DNA of 64,000 nucleotides. Source: Anadara kagoshimensis (lineage: Eukaryota; Mollusca; Bivalvia; Arcoida; Arcidae). The stretch is from positions 34,316,172-34,380,171 of the forward strand of contig CM037861.1 of the NCBI GenBank assembly GCA_021292105.1. The letters run 5' to 3'. Below the pieces are notes generated by a model that saw nothing but the letters and a program-made list of their open reading frames with translations, was not told the origin of the DNA and did not search any database. Position 1 is the first letter of the stretch. Each line of letters opens with the position of its first letter. The translations under genes and the position numbers were made by a program. Of this stretch, positions 28,701 to 34,347 are shown piece after piece.

Positions 28701-29869
28701 TTTTACAGTATGGAATACACATAGTAAAGCAGTGGTTGTTATTGCTGTAAAAGATGTCAACGATAACTCGCCTTTGTTTGTATACCCACCCTACCCACGA
28801 CAAAGCCAAGATACAGCTAAGAAATACTTTGGTGCCATTCCTTATAATGCACAGCCTGACAGACCTGTATTACAAGTGTCGGTAAGGACCGGTTAATTTA
28901 ACACAATTTATCAACATATAGACAGATTTCTCTTTACATTGATATGAAGTATACAACTTGGATATAACAAAAGAAATAATTTCTTAGGAATGTGTTCCAG
29001 AAGAGGGGCAATGCTTTTTCATGCTCAATATTTTTACTACCAGTGTTTGATGGAAAATTCAGTAGTTCTACACAAAACCTTAAACACTCATGAAATAAAA
29101 TACCCGGTCAGCATAAGTCTGATGTAAAAATTAAAATACTTATAAATCCAATGTAGAGTAGGTGAAGAGAAAGTTGTGCCAGATGACTTACTAAAGGTCA
29201 ATGATATTATCTGGGTACTCCAGCCTTCTCTACTCTCCAAGAATTGATCATCCTGATACAAAGTAAATACACTTGACTATTTTGTTTAACTCTATTGCTG
29301 CTGTTTTCAACTTCACTTCTACTTAGACTTAGTTATATGTGATTTAACCCTTTTAATGTTCTAAATAATACACATTGTCTGGTGGAATTTGATCTTCTTG
29401 TACTTCAACAATTTTAAATTTGTAATATTAGTCTCTAAATATTACTCTTTTAAAAATCGATACAAATTGAATACATGACATTTGTTATATATTTCTCCTC
29501 CAGGCGACAGATCAAGATACAGGAGATAATGGAAGGATCGCCTATACTGTAGATGCTAGTAGCGCCAAACCAGTTAAACCACCATTTGTTATGGTCCCAG
29601 AAGATGGCAAGATAACAAGTAATCAAGAATTCTCCCTGGAAACTGTTACAGCAGATAGATACAGATTTGAGATCAAAGCTACTGATCAGGCACCAATCAT
29701 TAATGACAGATTAAGTGATGACGCTGAAGTTATCGTAAGTACTGTACAGCATAAACCTATAGACACACACAAACACATACATACACACACATGAACACAC
29801 ACACATATATGTGCATCCACACACATACATATGCACACACACACATATGCACATCAACACCATACATAT

Positions 29870-29914
<45 letters not shown>

Positions 29915-32900
29915 CACTCTCTCTCTCTCTCATTTAATATTGTAGATACTTTTTATCAAGATCAGTCATTTTACTGTTTTATTTTCCTGTTATTCACATA
30001 TAACTACATAATATGCTACAGTAGTGTTAAAAATGTTACATCACTTGGCTCATATAAATACAGAAGTGTCCAGCTAGGAGCTAAATGCTATAATTGTAAT
30101 ATTAATATTCGGGTAAGCTTATATGTTGTATTAGTACTTGGTTTATTTGTTTTGATGGGTTAAGTTACAGGTGACCTCGTCCTCCAATGATTTGATGGGT
30201 TAGGTTACAGGTGACCTCGTCCTCCAGGACATTTTAGTTTTACATGTACACTTAATGTTGATTGTTTTAATTGTAGATAAATATCATTAAGCCATATCAC
30301 AGATTTGTACTGGTAGTGAAAAATTCTAAAACAGATGATATAACACCAATGCAAGAATCAATAAGAAGGTAGGTAGGCCTCCCAAGTTAGCCAAACATAG
30401 CCTAGCCGGTGATGTCTCAATATAAATATGTTTGATATCAGACATTAATACCATTTAGATATATCTCAAACAGTTAAAAATAATTGATGATAAATAAGTA
30501 AATAAGATTAAGATATAGCATATTATATATTAGGTTTTCAGACTTTGTTCTTGTGTATTTTAGAATTCATTTAGAAAGAAAGTCAAGGTTATGGAGTCCA
30601 AATATTTTGGTTGCCAAGATTTTTATTTCCATTTAATTGATTTATTTTTGTCTTTTATACAAGTTTTTGCTGTATTTATTTATTCAATCACTTGGGTATA
30701 AACTTAATGATTTATATTTATATTTTTATTGTTACTTTCCATTACAGACAAATACAAAATACCTATGGTAAAATAGCAATCATTGAATCCATTCAGAGAC
30801 GTAGAAATCTCCTGACCAGTGATAACAGGCTTACTATTGAAGATGGAGAGTATGTATAAAGTCTATGTTTAATCTAATTTTGTTAACCAACATGAAAAAA
30901 GTTTTTTTTTTACAATGAAAATGGATATTTATACTCAACATTCACAATAAAAATCGGTAGTTTGTTTAAGGTTAAAACAACATTTTCCAGCTATTTGTAG
31001 GAGGCCGCGGTGGCCTAATGGATAAGATCAATCTACAAGTCAATGGTCTCTCACTGTTGTGAGTTTGTCTCGCTCAGACCACATGTGAGAAAGTGAATTT
31101 TCCTTGCCGTTGGTCTTTACTGGTTCACCCGGTGTCAGTATAATGTGACTGGGGGAGTGGTATGCTTGTCTGTGGCATACTGACTCGGTAAGCTAGCACC
31201 TTACAGTTGTCCTGAGTGCGCAACACACATTTTACATGCATACACGAACTTGTTTATAAATTCATCCATTGAGATTAATAATTAGTTATCTTCGCCAAAA
31301 CTGAAAAACTGCTGGTGCAACATTAAGCAACATTCAACCAACCAACAAACCAATCAGCTATTTGGAATTAATATCTGATGCGATATTTTGATTCTTTAGG
31401 GTCTTCAGCTTATATATAGTTATATATTAGTATACATGTATTAACAGCCCTATACTTTTAAATACACAATTTATGGTATCCATATCAGAACTAAAATACT
31501 AATGTAACTTGTGTATAAATAGCTCAGCAGGTAGAGTACTTGCCTGTTGTCTAGGGGTTCTAGATCCAAGCCCCTATTCAGATCTGAATGTTAAAACATA
31601 TATAAATATCATACAAGTACATGTATTTATTGTTCTGTTTTTGTTTCAGCACTGATATATGGTTTGTTCTAGCAGAACCTGTAGAGCCTTTCAACTTGAT
31701 AAATAACTCATTGCCTGGGTAAGATTTTGTTATAGTGTCTGTTACTTTCTACATTAAGTCTTGTCTTGTCCAATTCAAAGTCATTTAAATAACAATCTGT
31801 ATGCTAAGTAAAATGATAACAAAATTTCACTTTGTTCAAAACTCTTATCTAATGATGTCATGATACTGAGATCACAACACAAAAATACTGGTACATGTGG
31901 TTTTCATTTGCGAATCACAACTAATGAGATGTTTTTGTTTCATGAAAAATAGCTGTTTTATTACCACTTGAATTTTCTGTTCCTACAGAAGGTAAAAAAA
32001 TCTGGTGTGTTAATAAAATATTAAACCATGATTTTAATTTTGGCATTTGATTTCAAACATTAACATTGAGATTACTATATATTTAAATTTTTGTGTATTA
32101 TTATTTTAATTCTGTATTTGATTTTTAACTATTTACAGTGGCATCTCGGCAGACAAAGCAGCAGACATAACTACTGGTTTGGGTGGTCTTAGAGATACAG
32201 TTATAATAGAGAAAATACGTCTTCCATATGATGATGCTGCAGTTATGAATACCATTTTAACAAAGTCTTATATCTGGTGGCTAGATGACCAGTGGGCAGC
32301 TCTCGTTGCCTTGGCAGCCATTTGTATTTTACTCTGCATCGTAGGAATAATTGTTTTAATATTTACACATTCAAGGTAGGTCATGGTATCAGAAAAGTGG
32401 AGTGTTTGTGTAACACAGTTTTATACCCCAGTCATTATCCTGTCACCTATATCCAGGTAGTTAGTTCAAGGATGGGGAAGAAAATGGGAGTTAACCCAGA
32501 GAAAACCACTGAATTTTTGCAAGTGAACTGACAAACTTTCTCACTCTGGTACATTTTCTGAGTAAGATTTGGACAAGGTGGTGAGAAATAGTGAGATGCA
32601 TGGTGATGTATAAAAGCACACTTTAGACTTCATCACCGAGGCCCTTGATGTAAGAATAATGAAATAAATTAATATGTTGAATAAATAGATTTAATTAATG
32701 AATGAGATACTTATCCCCTCCCCTTATAGCAAAGGCAATAAGAAATATAAATAGGCATATTGACATTTTACTTTATCTTGTTACAGGCATTTTAAAATTA
32801 AAATGTGTATGCTTTTGTTCTTTTTCAGATATGTAAAATACATCAATGCATATAGATATTACCAAGCTTCATATGACCAGCCAGAATTTGTAGAACCACC

Positions 32901-33588
32901 AAGTTTCCTCAGAGAATATGAAACACAGGTATGATTAATCTAATCACAGTTAAACTAAATTGTCAGCAGTTTTGTTTTAGGCATGTCAGACTTGTACGTT
33001 TAAAGTTGTTTCAATCTTGGCTGGCTATAAGGAGTATTTAAAGTAATGTTGTCTGGCATGCATGTGATAATTCAAATGCATATAAAGATTATTTAAGTGA
33101 TACAAAACCTATTGGGAGTTTTCTTGTTTGATCCAGATTAGGTCCTGGTCAACCATAAGTCTCTAACATAAAACTACAAAGTATCAAGAAGTGTAGCCTG
33201 TATCTTCACAAGAGCATCAGATGTGAAGTTTTGAGTTCATGAGTTTTGATGGGCTTGATGCATAGGTAAGCTGCATTCTTCTGACAGGTGAGATTTTAAT
33301 TTTTGCATTTGACTTAAAAATTATTTCCACTTTCAGAGTCTAAATATGTATGTACCACCAGATGAACCACAGGCCCATTTAGGAGAAATAAACATGACAT
33401 TTGAAGCAGACGGTAATGTGATGGCACAACATGTAGGTGCAGAAGAAGGCGTTACCTCGGCTGTAAATCCTATTTATCAAGAGTAAGTGTCCTATTTTCT
33501 ACCTTTAGTACAGTATAGTTGATCATTATAAATCAAATAATTTTCATTTTGATTTCAATGCTTTTGGATGTTCACATTATCAGTTTTT

Positions 33589-33625
<37 letters not shown>

Positions 33626-34347
33626 CAAAGATAAAATTTTGCTACTTTGAGTCATACAAGGTATTCAAATTTTCAAAATTCTACGGCATTAAAAAAGGTT
33701 TATCATCATCGACTTAGAAAAAACCCAAGGCTATTCCACATTGATGGGGTTCACAAGTGCAATGCCATACTCCATATCATTTCTGTGGAATAATCACTTC
33801 CATTGGATACAGCATTGTCTTTTGTGTTTTCCTCTAAAACATGATAGGCTGACAAACATCATTGTTAGATAGCCTTAGTGAAGTTTTGAAGAGATTATAA
33901 TATCATCCTCCACGTGAAGATATATCGGACAAATTGAAGTTCCCTTCAATATTGGGATTTGGTTAAAGTTTTGGAATGAACTAAAAAATACACCAGAGCT
34001 GGACTGATACATTTATAATTTCTGTTTAACTTCAAAATTAAAAGCTAATAAAACAAATATTTGATAAAGGATTAGGTTTTTAAATGATCTGTTTGTGTGT
34101 TTTTCATGAGTAAACATTGCTTTTTGCTAAATGGAGGACAAAAAATGTTAAATTCTTTGGTCATGCATCATTTTTTGATTACATAAAATATGAAATCCAA
34201 TTAGAAGTTTGATTAAAACATTTGATAAATTTAAAAATGAAAAACTTAAATTTAATATGTTTATTTATGTTCTCATTTATTGATTTCAGAGAATCCATGG
34301 AAACGCATAAACAAATTGGAATGGCTGAAAGTACCACTATGCTGTGA
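8..34347 (+). CDS. Giant non-classical cadherin, CDH23/PCDH15-like class (3' part, 41 exons)
   Basis: This is a single-pass membrane adhesion protein; cadherins of this class form long calcium-stiffened filaments between membranes. The joined exons give about 2,270 codons, and the gene continues upstream of the window. In order they code about 17 repeats built from paired half-repeat exons, two more canonical repeats (VKDVNDNSPLF at 28,750-28,790, then ATDQDTGDNGRI), a membrane-adjacent region (30,277-32,280), a transmembrane helix (about 32,290-32,364) and a tail of about 100 residues. The tail has an NPIY motif and ends in TTML. The membrane-adjacent domain plus C-terminal PDZ ligand is the layout of CDH23 and PCDH15, but orthology to either is not established. 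Introns in the repeat region are phase 0. The frame is broken in exons 14 and 29, so this copy may be defective or carry assembly errors. Confidence in a cadherin is very high; in the subclass, moderate. Confidence 0.93.
660..845 (+). CDS. Cadherin exon 2 (B-type half repeat)
   Basis: 62 codons starting LEVTASDG. Linker VSRDENRPSF, then TIAE and VRATDSD of the next repeat. Acceptor tttacag, donor gtaagt, phase 0 at both ends. The following intron has a 43-bp tandem repeat. Confidence 0.88.
921..1098 (+). repeat. 43-bp tandem repeat, about 4 copies
   Basis: The unit contains gttgttatgatggcagtgac and recurs every 43 bp, nearly identical, in the intron after exon 2. Confidence 0.95.
1379..1507 (+). 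CDS. Cadherin exon 3 (A-type half repeat)
   Basis: 43 codons with MVYEVIGD and FFQVNSSTGDINL. Phase 0 on both sides, acceptor tttacag, donor gtaagt. The following intron (1508-2088) shows nothing notable. Confidence 0.88.
2089..2271 (+). CDS. Cadherin exon 4 (B-type half repeat)
   Basis: 61 codons: LKVVAYD, linker VNRNLNQPGF, then TISE and ISASDRDG. Donor gtatga, acceptor tttcag. The following intron (2272-2825) shows nothing notable. Confidence 0.88.
2826..2957 (+). CDS. Cadherin exon 5 (A-type half repeat)
   Basis: 44 codons with VFYTLVQDNDGG and YFYIDRNTGIVYL. Phase 0, donor gtaagt. The following intron (2958-3730) shows nothing clear. Confidence 0.87.
3731..4045 (+). CDS. Cadherin exon 6 (fused B+A exon)
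   Basis: 105 codons covering a B half (LTVRATDTG, linker SRIVPPVF, TISEN) and the next A half (YEIIGNPP, YYFSIDPIRGDIRVL) without an intron between them. Donor gtaagt. The intron that splits other repeats is absent here, so it was lost or never gained. Confidence 0.9.
4198..4455 (+). repeat. ~52-59-bp tandem repeat, about 5 copies
   Basis: Units contain gatttcattttggacacctg followed by a G/T-rich part of variable length. Intron after exon 6. Confidence 0.9.
4719..4901 (+). CDS. Cadherin exon 7 (B-type half repeat)
   Basis: 61 codons: LIVRAYDKN, linker VLRNVNQPRF, DDDPVG, VTASDGDN. Phase 0. In the following intron, 5,290-5,480 resembles the dispersed SINE-like repeat seen at 25,380-25,990; the rest shows nothing clear. 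Confidence 0.88.
5687..5809 (+). CDS. Cadherin exon 8 (A-type half repeat)
   Basis: 41 codons with LTYSLIGNS and NFYILEKTGEIRIL. Acceptor ttatag, donor gtaagt, phase 0. The following intron holds a SINE-like element at 5,931-6,160. Confidence 0.86.
5931..6160 (+). repeat. SINE-like dispersed repeat, copy 1
   Basis: Shares nearly its whole ~230 bp with 58,156-58,394: the start ttcttttgccaagcac, the middle ccctgctgtataatgc, and the end aacaccattactcaactc. Two copies in unrelated introns show it is a mobile interspersed repeat. A 3' fragment may also lie at 30,385-30,430. Confidence 0.85.
6495..6680 (+). CDS. Cadherin exon 9 (B-type half repeat)
   Basis: 62 codons: CQVQVTDNRNP, a diverged linker VARGQVPVW, NENDNVG, VSATRNPLN. 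Phase 0. The following intron is almost entirely a 20-bp minisatellite. Confidence 0.87.
6748..7498 (+). repeat. 20-bp minisatellite, about 37 copies
   Basis: The unit ggtacatcagtatggggatt, with a few substitutions and short variants, fills most of the intron between exons 9 and 10. The unit lacks stop codons in all three forward frames, so long overlapping open frames appear, but they are not genes. Confidence 0.97.
7534..7662 (+). CDS. Cadherin exon 10 (A-type half repeat)
   Basis: 43 codons with IFYEAVGTY and FFGVDNTTGAVRII. Donor gtatag. The following intron (7,663-8,137) shows nothing notable. Confidence 0.87.
8138..8320 (+). CDS. Cadherin exon 11 (B-type half repeat)
   Basis: 61 codons: LHVVAYDTGKP, linker VQRNLNGPSF, TIPQDTDP, VTDPDS. 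Donor gtaagc. The following intron begins with an ATT/AAT microsatellite. Confidence 0.87.
8338..8423 (+). repeat. ATT/AAT trinucleotide microsatellite
   Basis: Runs of ATT and AAT in alternating blocks, partly self-complementary, just after the exon 11 donor. Confidence 0.9.
8763..8891 (+). CDS. Cadherin exon 12 (A-type half repeat)
   Basis: 43 codons with VKVTCSIAGN and YFFVDPDTCVLGL. The usual TG of the turn is TC here, giving two cysteines (TCS and DTC) in one half repeat that could pair. The following intron holds the 2.1-kb 35-bp array. Confidence 0.86.
8930..11026 (+). repeat. 35-bp minisatellite, about 60 copies (2.1 kb)
   Basis: The unit gtagctaagagtaaagtccc plus tcatctgggaggttg repeats every 35 bp with a small set of recurring variants (gtgaggtgg, gggaagttg, gtaaggtcg, gtgagttcg) in mixed order. 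It starts about 40 bp after exon 12. Confidence 0.97.
11496..11678 (+). CDS. Cadherin exon 13 (B-type half repeat)
   Basis: 61 codons: ITVEARDDGQP, linker VPRDLQKPSF, VDGNDADRL. Phase 0. The following 1.55-kb intron (11,679-13,230) shows no clear element. Confidence 0.87.
13231..13357 (+). CDS. Cadherin exon 14 (A-type half repeat, frameshifted)
   Basis: The first 21 codons read as a normal A half (LVYNIIGMYPAETFFRINS). After 13,293 the frame moves: the TGEIFVANS continuation lies in another frame, and the original frame meets TAA at 13,315. The exon is 127 bp against the usual 129, as expected for a 2-bp loss. Splice sites are intact. Confidence 0.82.
13904..14086 (+). CDS. Cadherin exon 15 (B-type half repeat)
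   Basis: 61 codons: VRVELYDSL, linker VTRNPSGPLF, GDHPVG, LEASDTDG. Acceptor tttcag after a long pyrimidine tract. The following 1.7-kb intron holds SINE-like fragments and a ~1-kb TIR element. Confidence 0.87.
14160..14338 (+). repeat. SINE-like fragment
   Basis: Contains ctctggtttcctccaccat, gagatgtctaaagcac and cccagtgtgagaaagt, pieces also found at 25,380-25,990, 27,265-27,650 and, reversed, at 32,440-32,650. A related piece is at 15,350-15,460. Edges are approximate. Confidence 0.5.
14339..15342. mobile_element. TIR-bounded element of ~1 kb
   Basis: The ends are inverted copies: the left starts taccgtataactggaaatt and the reverse complement of the right starts taccatataactggaaatt. No transposase frame is seen inside, so it is non-autonomous. 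Inside is a second inverted motif with TTCGA-rich sequence near 15,080-15,230, possibly a nested element. Confidence 0.65.
15818..15943 (+). CDS. Cadherin exon 16 (A-type half repeat)
   Basis: 42 codons with LKYTSLGT and YFSVNEISGAITL. Acceptor ttgaag, donor gtaaga, phase 0. The following intron holds a perfect hairpin at 16,225-16,284. Confidence 0.85.
16225..16284. repeat. Perfect hairpin with 24-bp arms
   Basis: The left arm 16,225-16,248 starts ctcatgtgttccattgg and is the exact reverse complement of 16,261-16,284; the loop is 12 nt. It lies in the intron after exon 16. Confidence 0.9.
16594..16779 (+). CDS. Cadherin exon 17 (B-type half repeat)
   Basis: 62 codons: FDVEVSDD, linker NPLQGPPQF, ITIPVSKG, VSAIDPDVQ. 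Donor gtaaat. The following intron is short (281 bp) with no feature seen. Confidence 0.87.
17061..17189 (+). CDS. Cadherin exon 18 (A-type half repeat)
   Basis: 43 codons with VRYNLMGF and YFFLDGATGTIYV. Phase 0. The following intron starts with a 26-bp minisatellite and has a SINE-like fragment near 17,435-17,530. Confidence 0.87.
17215..17395 (+). repeat. 26-bp tandem repeat, about 7 copies
   Basis: The unit gctcttacttttacctcctg plus tttcat is repeated, with the last copies degenerate. Intron after exon 18. Confidence 0.92.
17861..18046 (+). CDS. Cadherin exon 19 (B-type half repeat)
   Basis: 62 codons: LLVEAYDTKYP, linker VNRNVATPTC (Cys replaces the usual Phe), NDYDPVG, VRCTDSDLT. Phase 0. 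The following intron has a dispersed-repeat copy at 18,080-18,330. Confidence 0.87.
18080..18330 (+). repeat. Dispersed repeat, copy 1
   Basis: Resembles 38,870-39,035: both have aacaatcattg, tagatg-g-gccaatggc/ttggca, and ttagga/ggggaca-cac near the end. A family of about 200 bp is inferred. Edges and class are unknown. Confidence 0.5.
18567..18704 (+). CDS. Cadherin exon 20 (A-type half repeat)
   Basis: 46 codons with LTYKLEEG and YFTIHPKTGNITI. Acceptor accag, donor gtaaga. The following intron (18,705-19,110) shows nothing notable. Confidence 0.86.
19111..19290 (+). CDS. Cadherin exon 21 (B-type half repeat)
   Basis: 60 codons: LKVITTDGGG, linker VDRNDAPSF, VSEAIG, VRASDPDPV. Phase 0. 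The following intron (19,291-19,856) shows nothing notable. Confidence 0.87.
19857..20171 (+). CDS. Cadherin exon 22 (fused A+B exon)
   Basis: 105 codons coding a complete repeat: LQFFFNG, VFQINPTTGAIS, FTVGVRDMGNP, linker IEVGKITF, then KPENEPVG and QATDPLAG. The split intron is missing, in the opposite order to exons 6 and 28. Donor gtgagt. The following intron holds a MITE-like element at 20,421-20,633. Confidence 0.9.
20421..20633. mobile_element. MITE-like element, 213 bp, TA-flanked
   Basis: Inverted ends of about 33 bp: the left gt-cgtcagcaatattgtgg matches the reverse complement of the right end with few mismatches. Both ends abut TA (20,419-20,420 and 20,634-20,635), as for Tc1/mariner-type insertions. 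No coding capacity. Confidence 0.75.
20935..21063 (+). CDS. Cadherin exon 23 (A-type half repeat)
   Basis: 43 codons with LVYEIRGD and YFTINSTTGAVTL. Acceptor tttttag, donor gtaagt. The following intron (21,064-21,492) shows nothing notable. Confidence 0.87.
21493..21675 (+). CDS. Cadherin exon 24 (B-type half repeat)
   Basis: 61 codons: VRIVAYRKDKP, linker VIRNPNAPQF, TINEDTP, VNATDPDV. The frame stays open through the donor into the minisatellite, which is not exon. Donor gtaagt. Confidence 0.87.
21743..22306 (+). repeat. Compound minisatellite: 33-bp then 40-bp units
   Basis: About nine 33-bp units (ttcatctgagagtactttaa plus ccatgccaagttc) change near 22,043 into 40-bp units (ttcattgtttgtcaatattt plus a variable tail with ccatgccaagttt). 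Both share ccatgccaagtt. The last unit supplies the exon 25 acceptor. Open frames on both strands here follow from the 33-bp period. Confidence 0.96.
22308..22454 (+). CDS. Cadherin exon 25 (A-type half repeat)
   Basis: 49 codons with VQFEFNT and YFYINPNTGDIIV. Its acceptor (tttattttag) is the last partial unit of the 40-bp minisatellite. Donor gtaagt. The following intron has a TG microsatellite at 22,733-22,782. Confidence 0.87.
22733..22782 (+). repeat. TG dinucleotide microsatellite
   Basis: Uninterrupted TG repeats in the intron after exon 25. Confidence 0.97.
22860..23042 (+). CDS. Cadherin exon 26 (B-type half repeat)
   Basis: 61 codons: LSVIAKDLGNP, linker ARNPAAPVF, TINENVP, ISATDNDG. 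Phase 0. The following intron (23,043-23,555) shows nothing notable. Confidence 0.88.
23556..23678 (+). CDS. Cadherin exon 27 (A-type half repeat)
   Basis: 41 codons with VEYSIFSS and YFDINPNNGTITT. Acceptor tctag, donor gtaagt. The following intron (23,679-24,176) shows nothing notable. Confidence 0.86.
24177..24506 (+). CDS. Cadherin exon 28 (fused B+A exon)
   Basis: 110 codons: LTVHAKDV, linker VQRNLHGPVF, TISEYH, IQATDNDDP, then an A half with YFIVSSTSGEIYL. Donor gtaagt. In the following intron, 24,540-24,595 is similar in reverse orientation to 27,508-27,562, a dispersed repeat. Confidence 0.9.
25133..25335 (+). CDS. Cadherin exon 29 (B-type half repeat, frameshifted)
   Basis: Reads LTLVAKDV and linker IVRNLHTPNF, then loses frame near 25,260. 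The original frame meets TGA at 25,286, while IGTTILTVKATDED continues in another frame. Length 203 bp fits one missing base. The splice sites are good. The following intron holds a 68-bp tandem array. Confidence 0.82.
25378..25990 (+). repeat. SINE-like element with internal 68-bp tandem array
   Basis: About seven near-identical 68-bp units (containing cagatcactcaatcttacca and gcaaatcctggtgtggcaaa) lie inside a longer dispersed repeat. Its tail has ggcactctggttttctcc and tgaaagaatcttgactggg, shared with other copies in the window. It looks like a SINE whose middle expanded in place. Confidence 0.85.
26286..26423 (+). CDS. Cadherin exon 30 (A-type half repeat)
   Basis: 46 codons with IEYKVLGS and KYFGVRENGEVYI. 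Acceptor tgcag, donor gtaagt, phase 0. The following intron holds a 64-bp tandem array. Confidence 0.86.
26446..26970 (+). repeat. 64-bp tandem repeat, about 8 copies
   Basis: The unit contains gttgcttaccctgaaagagc and attgctccttaccctaccag. One copy lacks a base. Intron after exon 30. Confidence 0.95.
27084..27205 (+). CDS. Cadherin exon 31 (B half, shift to phase 2 introns)
   Basis: Reads VDIQACDKSWKPKC and VNVTYQETAKRR. It ends inside a Tyr codon (phase 2), so the strict phase 0 half-repeat layout stops here. The two cysteines may pair. The following intron contains SINE-like sequence at about 27,265-27,650. Confidence 0.83.
27265..27650 (+). repeat. SINE-like dispersed repeat
   Basis: Begins gtggccatggggtctaaag and continues with tgtgagaaagtttgtcag, as in other copies of this family, interrupted by a different repeat (about 27,380-27,560) that is also seen reversed at 24,540-24,595. 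Confidence 0.5.
27984..28258 (+). CDS. Cadherin exon 32 (repeat body, RRKR site)
   Basis: Completes the Tyr codon and reads YKEYFENMKYP, FVMDVENQEP, GPLDYEQKNKYNMTVEVYHV and then GRRKRQTY. This is a more canonical cadherin repeat (LDYE, Y-x-x-x-V-x-V). RRKR fits the proprotein-convertase consensus. Phase 2 in, phase 1 out. The following intron (28,259-28,708) shows nothing notable. Confidence 0.85.
28709..28881 (+). CDS. Cadherin exon 33 (canonical DxNDN linker)
   Basis: Contains AVVVIAVKDVNDNSPLF, the only textbook cadherin linker among the exons here, followed by the start of the last repeat. Phase 1 in, phase 0 out, donor gtaagg. The following intron (28,882-29,503) shows nothing clear. 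Confidence 0.9.
29504..29734 (+). CDS. Cadherin exon 34 (last extracellular repeat)
   Basis: 77 codons beginning ATDQDTGDNGRIAYTV, a canonical calcium-binding segment, and continuing to YRFEIKATDQAP. Phase 0. A CA-rich microsatellite begins about 25 bp after the donor. Confidence 0.92.
29761..29930 (+). repeat. CA-rich microsatellite
   Basis: Irregular then pure CA repeats ending in a short CT run. Open frames on both strands here are low-complexity artefacts. Confidence 0.95.
30150..30235 (+). repeat. Two-copy tandem repeat, ~45 bp
   Basis: gatgggttaagttacaggtg with gacctcgtcctcca is repeated once, the second copy having minor changes. Confidence 0.85.
30277..30368 (+). CDS. Cadherin exon 35 (membrane-adjacent domain, part 1)
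   Basis: Reads INIIKPYHRFVLVVKNS and MQESIRR. It follows the last repeat where CDH23/PCDH15-type proteins carry a membrane-adjacent ferredoxin-like domain. Donor gtaggt, phase 2. Confidence 0.75.
30748..30849 (+). CDS. Cadherin exon 36 (membrane-adjacent domain, part 2)
   Basis: Reads QIQNTYGKIAIIESIQRRR and LTIEDGE/D, in frame with exons 35 and 37 through phase 2 junctions. Donor gtatgt. The following intron carries a tRNA-type SINE and a second tRNA-like fragment. Confidence 0.75.
31004..31370 (+). mobile_element. tRNA-derived SINE
   Basis: Starts ggccgcggtggcctaatgga, matching a Pol III A box, and ends in caaccaaccaacaaacc. The length and simple tail fit a tRNA-headed SINE. The B box is weak. 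In the cadherin intron after exon 36. Confidence 0.65.
31512..31590 (+). repeat. tRNA-like SINE fragment
   Basis: Contains tagctcagcaggtagagtac and gttctagatccaagcccc, resembling tRNA A and B boxes, but no full cloverleaf is evident. Related to the elements at 55,217 and 57,055. Confidence 0.5.
31650..31718 (+). CDS. Cadherin exon 37 (membrane-adjacent domain, part 3)
   Basis: A 69-bp exon reading TDIWFVLAEPVEPFNLINN. Acceptor tttcag, donor gtaaga, phase 2 on both sides. The strand-like hydrophobic pattern (IWFVLAEP) suits the last strand of the domain. The following intron (31,719-32,138) shows nothing notable. Confidence 0.75.
32139..32375 (+). CDS. Cadherin exon 38 (transmembrane helix)
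   Basis: Codes the juxtamembrane stalk (SYIWWLDDQ) and one hydrophobic helix from WAALVALAAI to IIVLIF, then THSR. This is the only strong transmembrane segment seen and fixes the topology: repeats outside, short tail inside. The following intron has a reverse SINE-like copy. Confidence 0.93.
32440..32650 (-). repeat. SINE-like dispersed repeat (reverse copy)
   Basis: Reading the minus strand gives the same order of pieces as 25,380-25,990: a gtctaaag-type start, gtgagaaagtttgtcagttc, a ggttttctc-type stretch and a tail. Confidence 0.6.
32829..32928 (+). CDS. Cadherin exon 39 (cytoplasmic tail)
   Basis: Reads YVKYINAYRYYQASYDQPEF and PPSFLREYETQ, rich in tyrosine. Acceptor tttcag, donor gtatga, phase 0 out. 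The following intron (32,929-33,336) shows nothing notable. Confidence 0.85.
33337..33482 (+). CDS. Cadherin exon 40 (cytoplasmic tail, NPxY)
   Basis: Reads SLNMYVPPDEPQAHLGEI and ends SAVNPIYQ. NPIY matches the NPxY signal recognised by PTB-domain and endocytic adaptors. Phase 2 donor gtaagt. The following intron has a poly-A run at 33,589-33,624. Confidence 0.85.
33589..33624 (+). repeat. Poly-A tract
   Basis: About 35 consecutive A in the intron before the last cadherin exon. No retrotransposon body is visible next to it. Confidence 0.9.
34290..34347 (+). CDS. Cadherin exon 41 (C-terminus, stop)
   Basis: Completes a Glu codon and reads ESMETHKQIGMAESTTML, then TGA at 34,345-34,347. The last residues, TTML, fit a class I PDZ ligand (S/T-x-hydrophobic). 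Confidence 0.85.

Noticed and set aside
29711..30163. Cys/Val-rich and His/Thr-rich open frames
   Set aside because: CA microsatellite translated on either strand.
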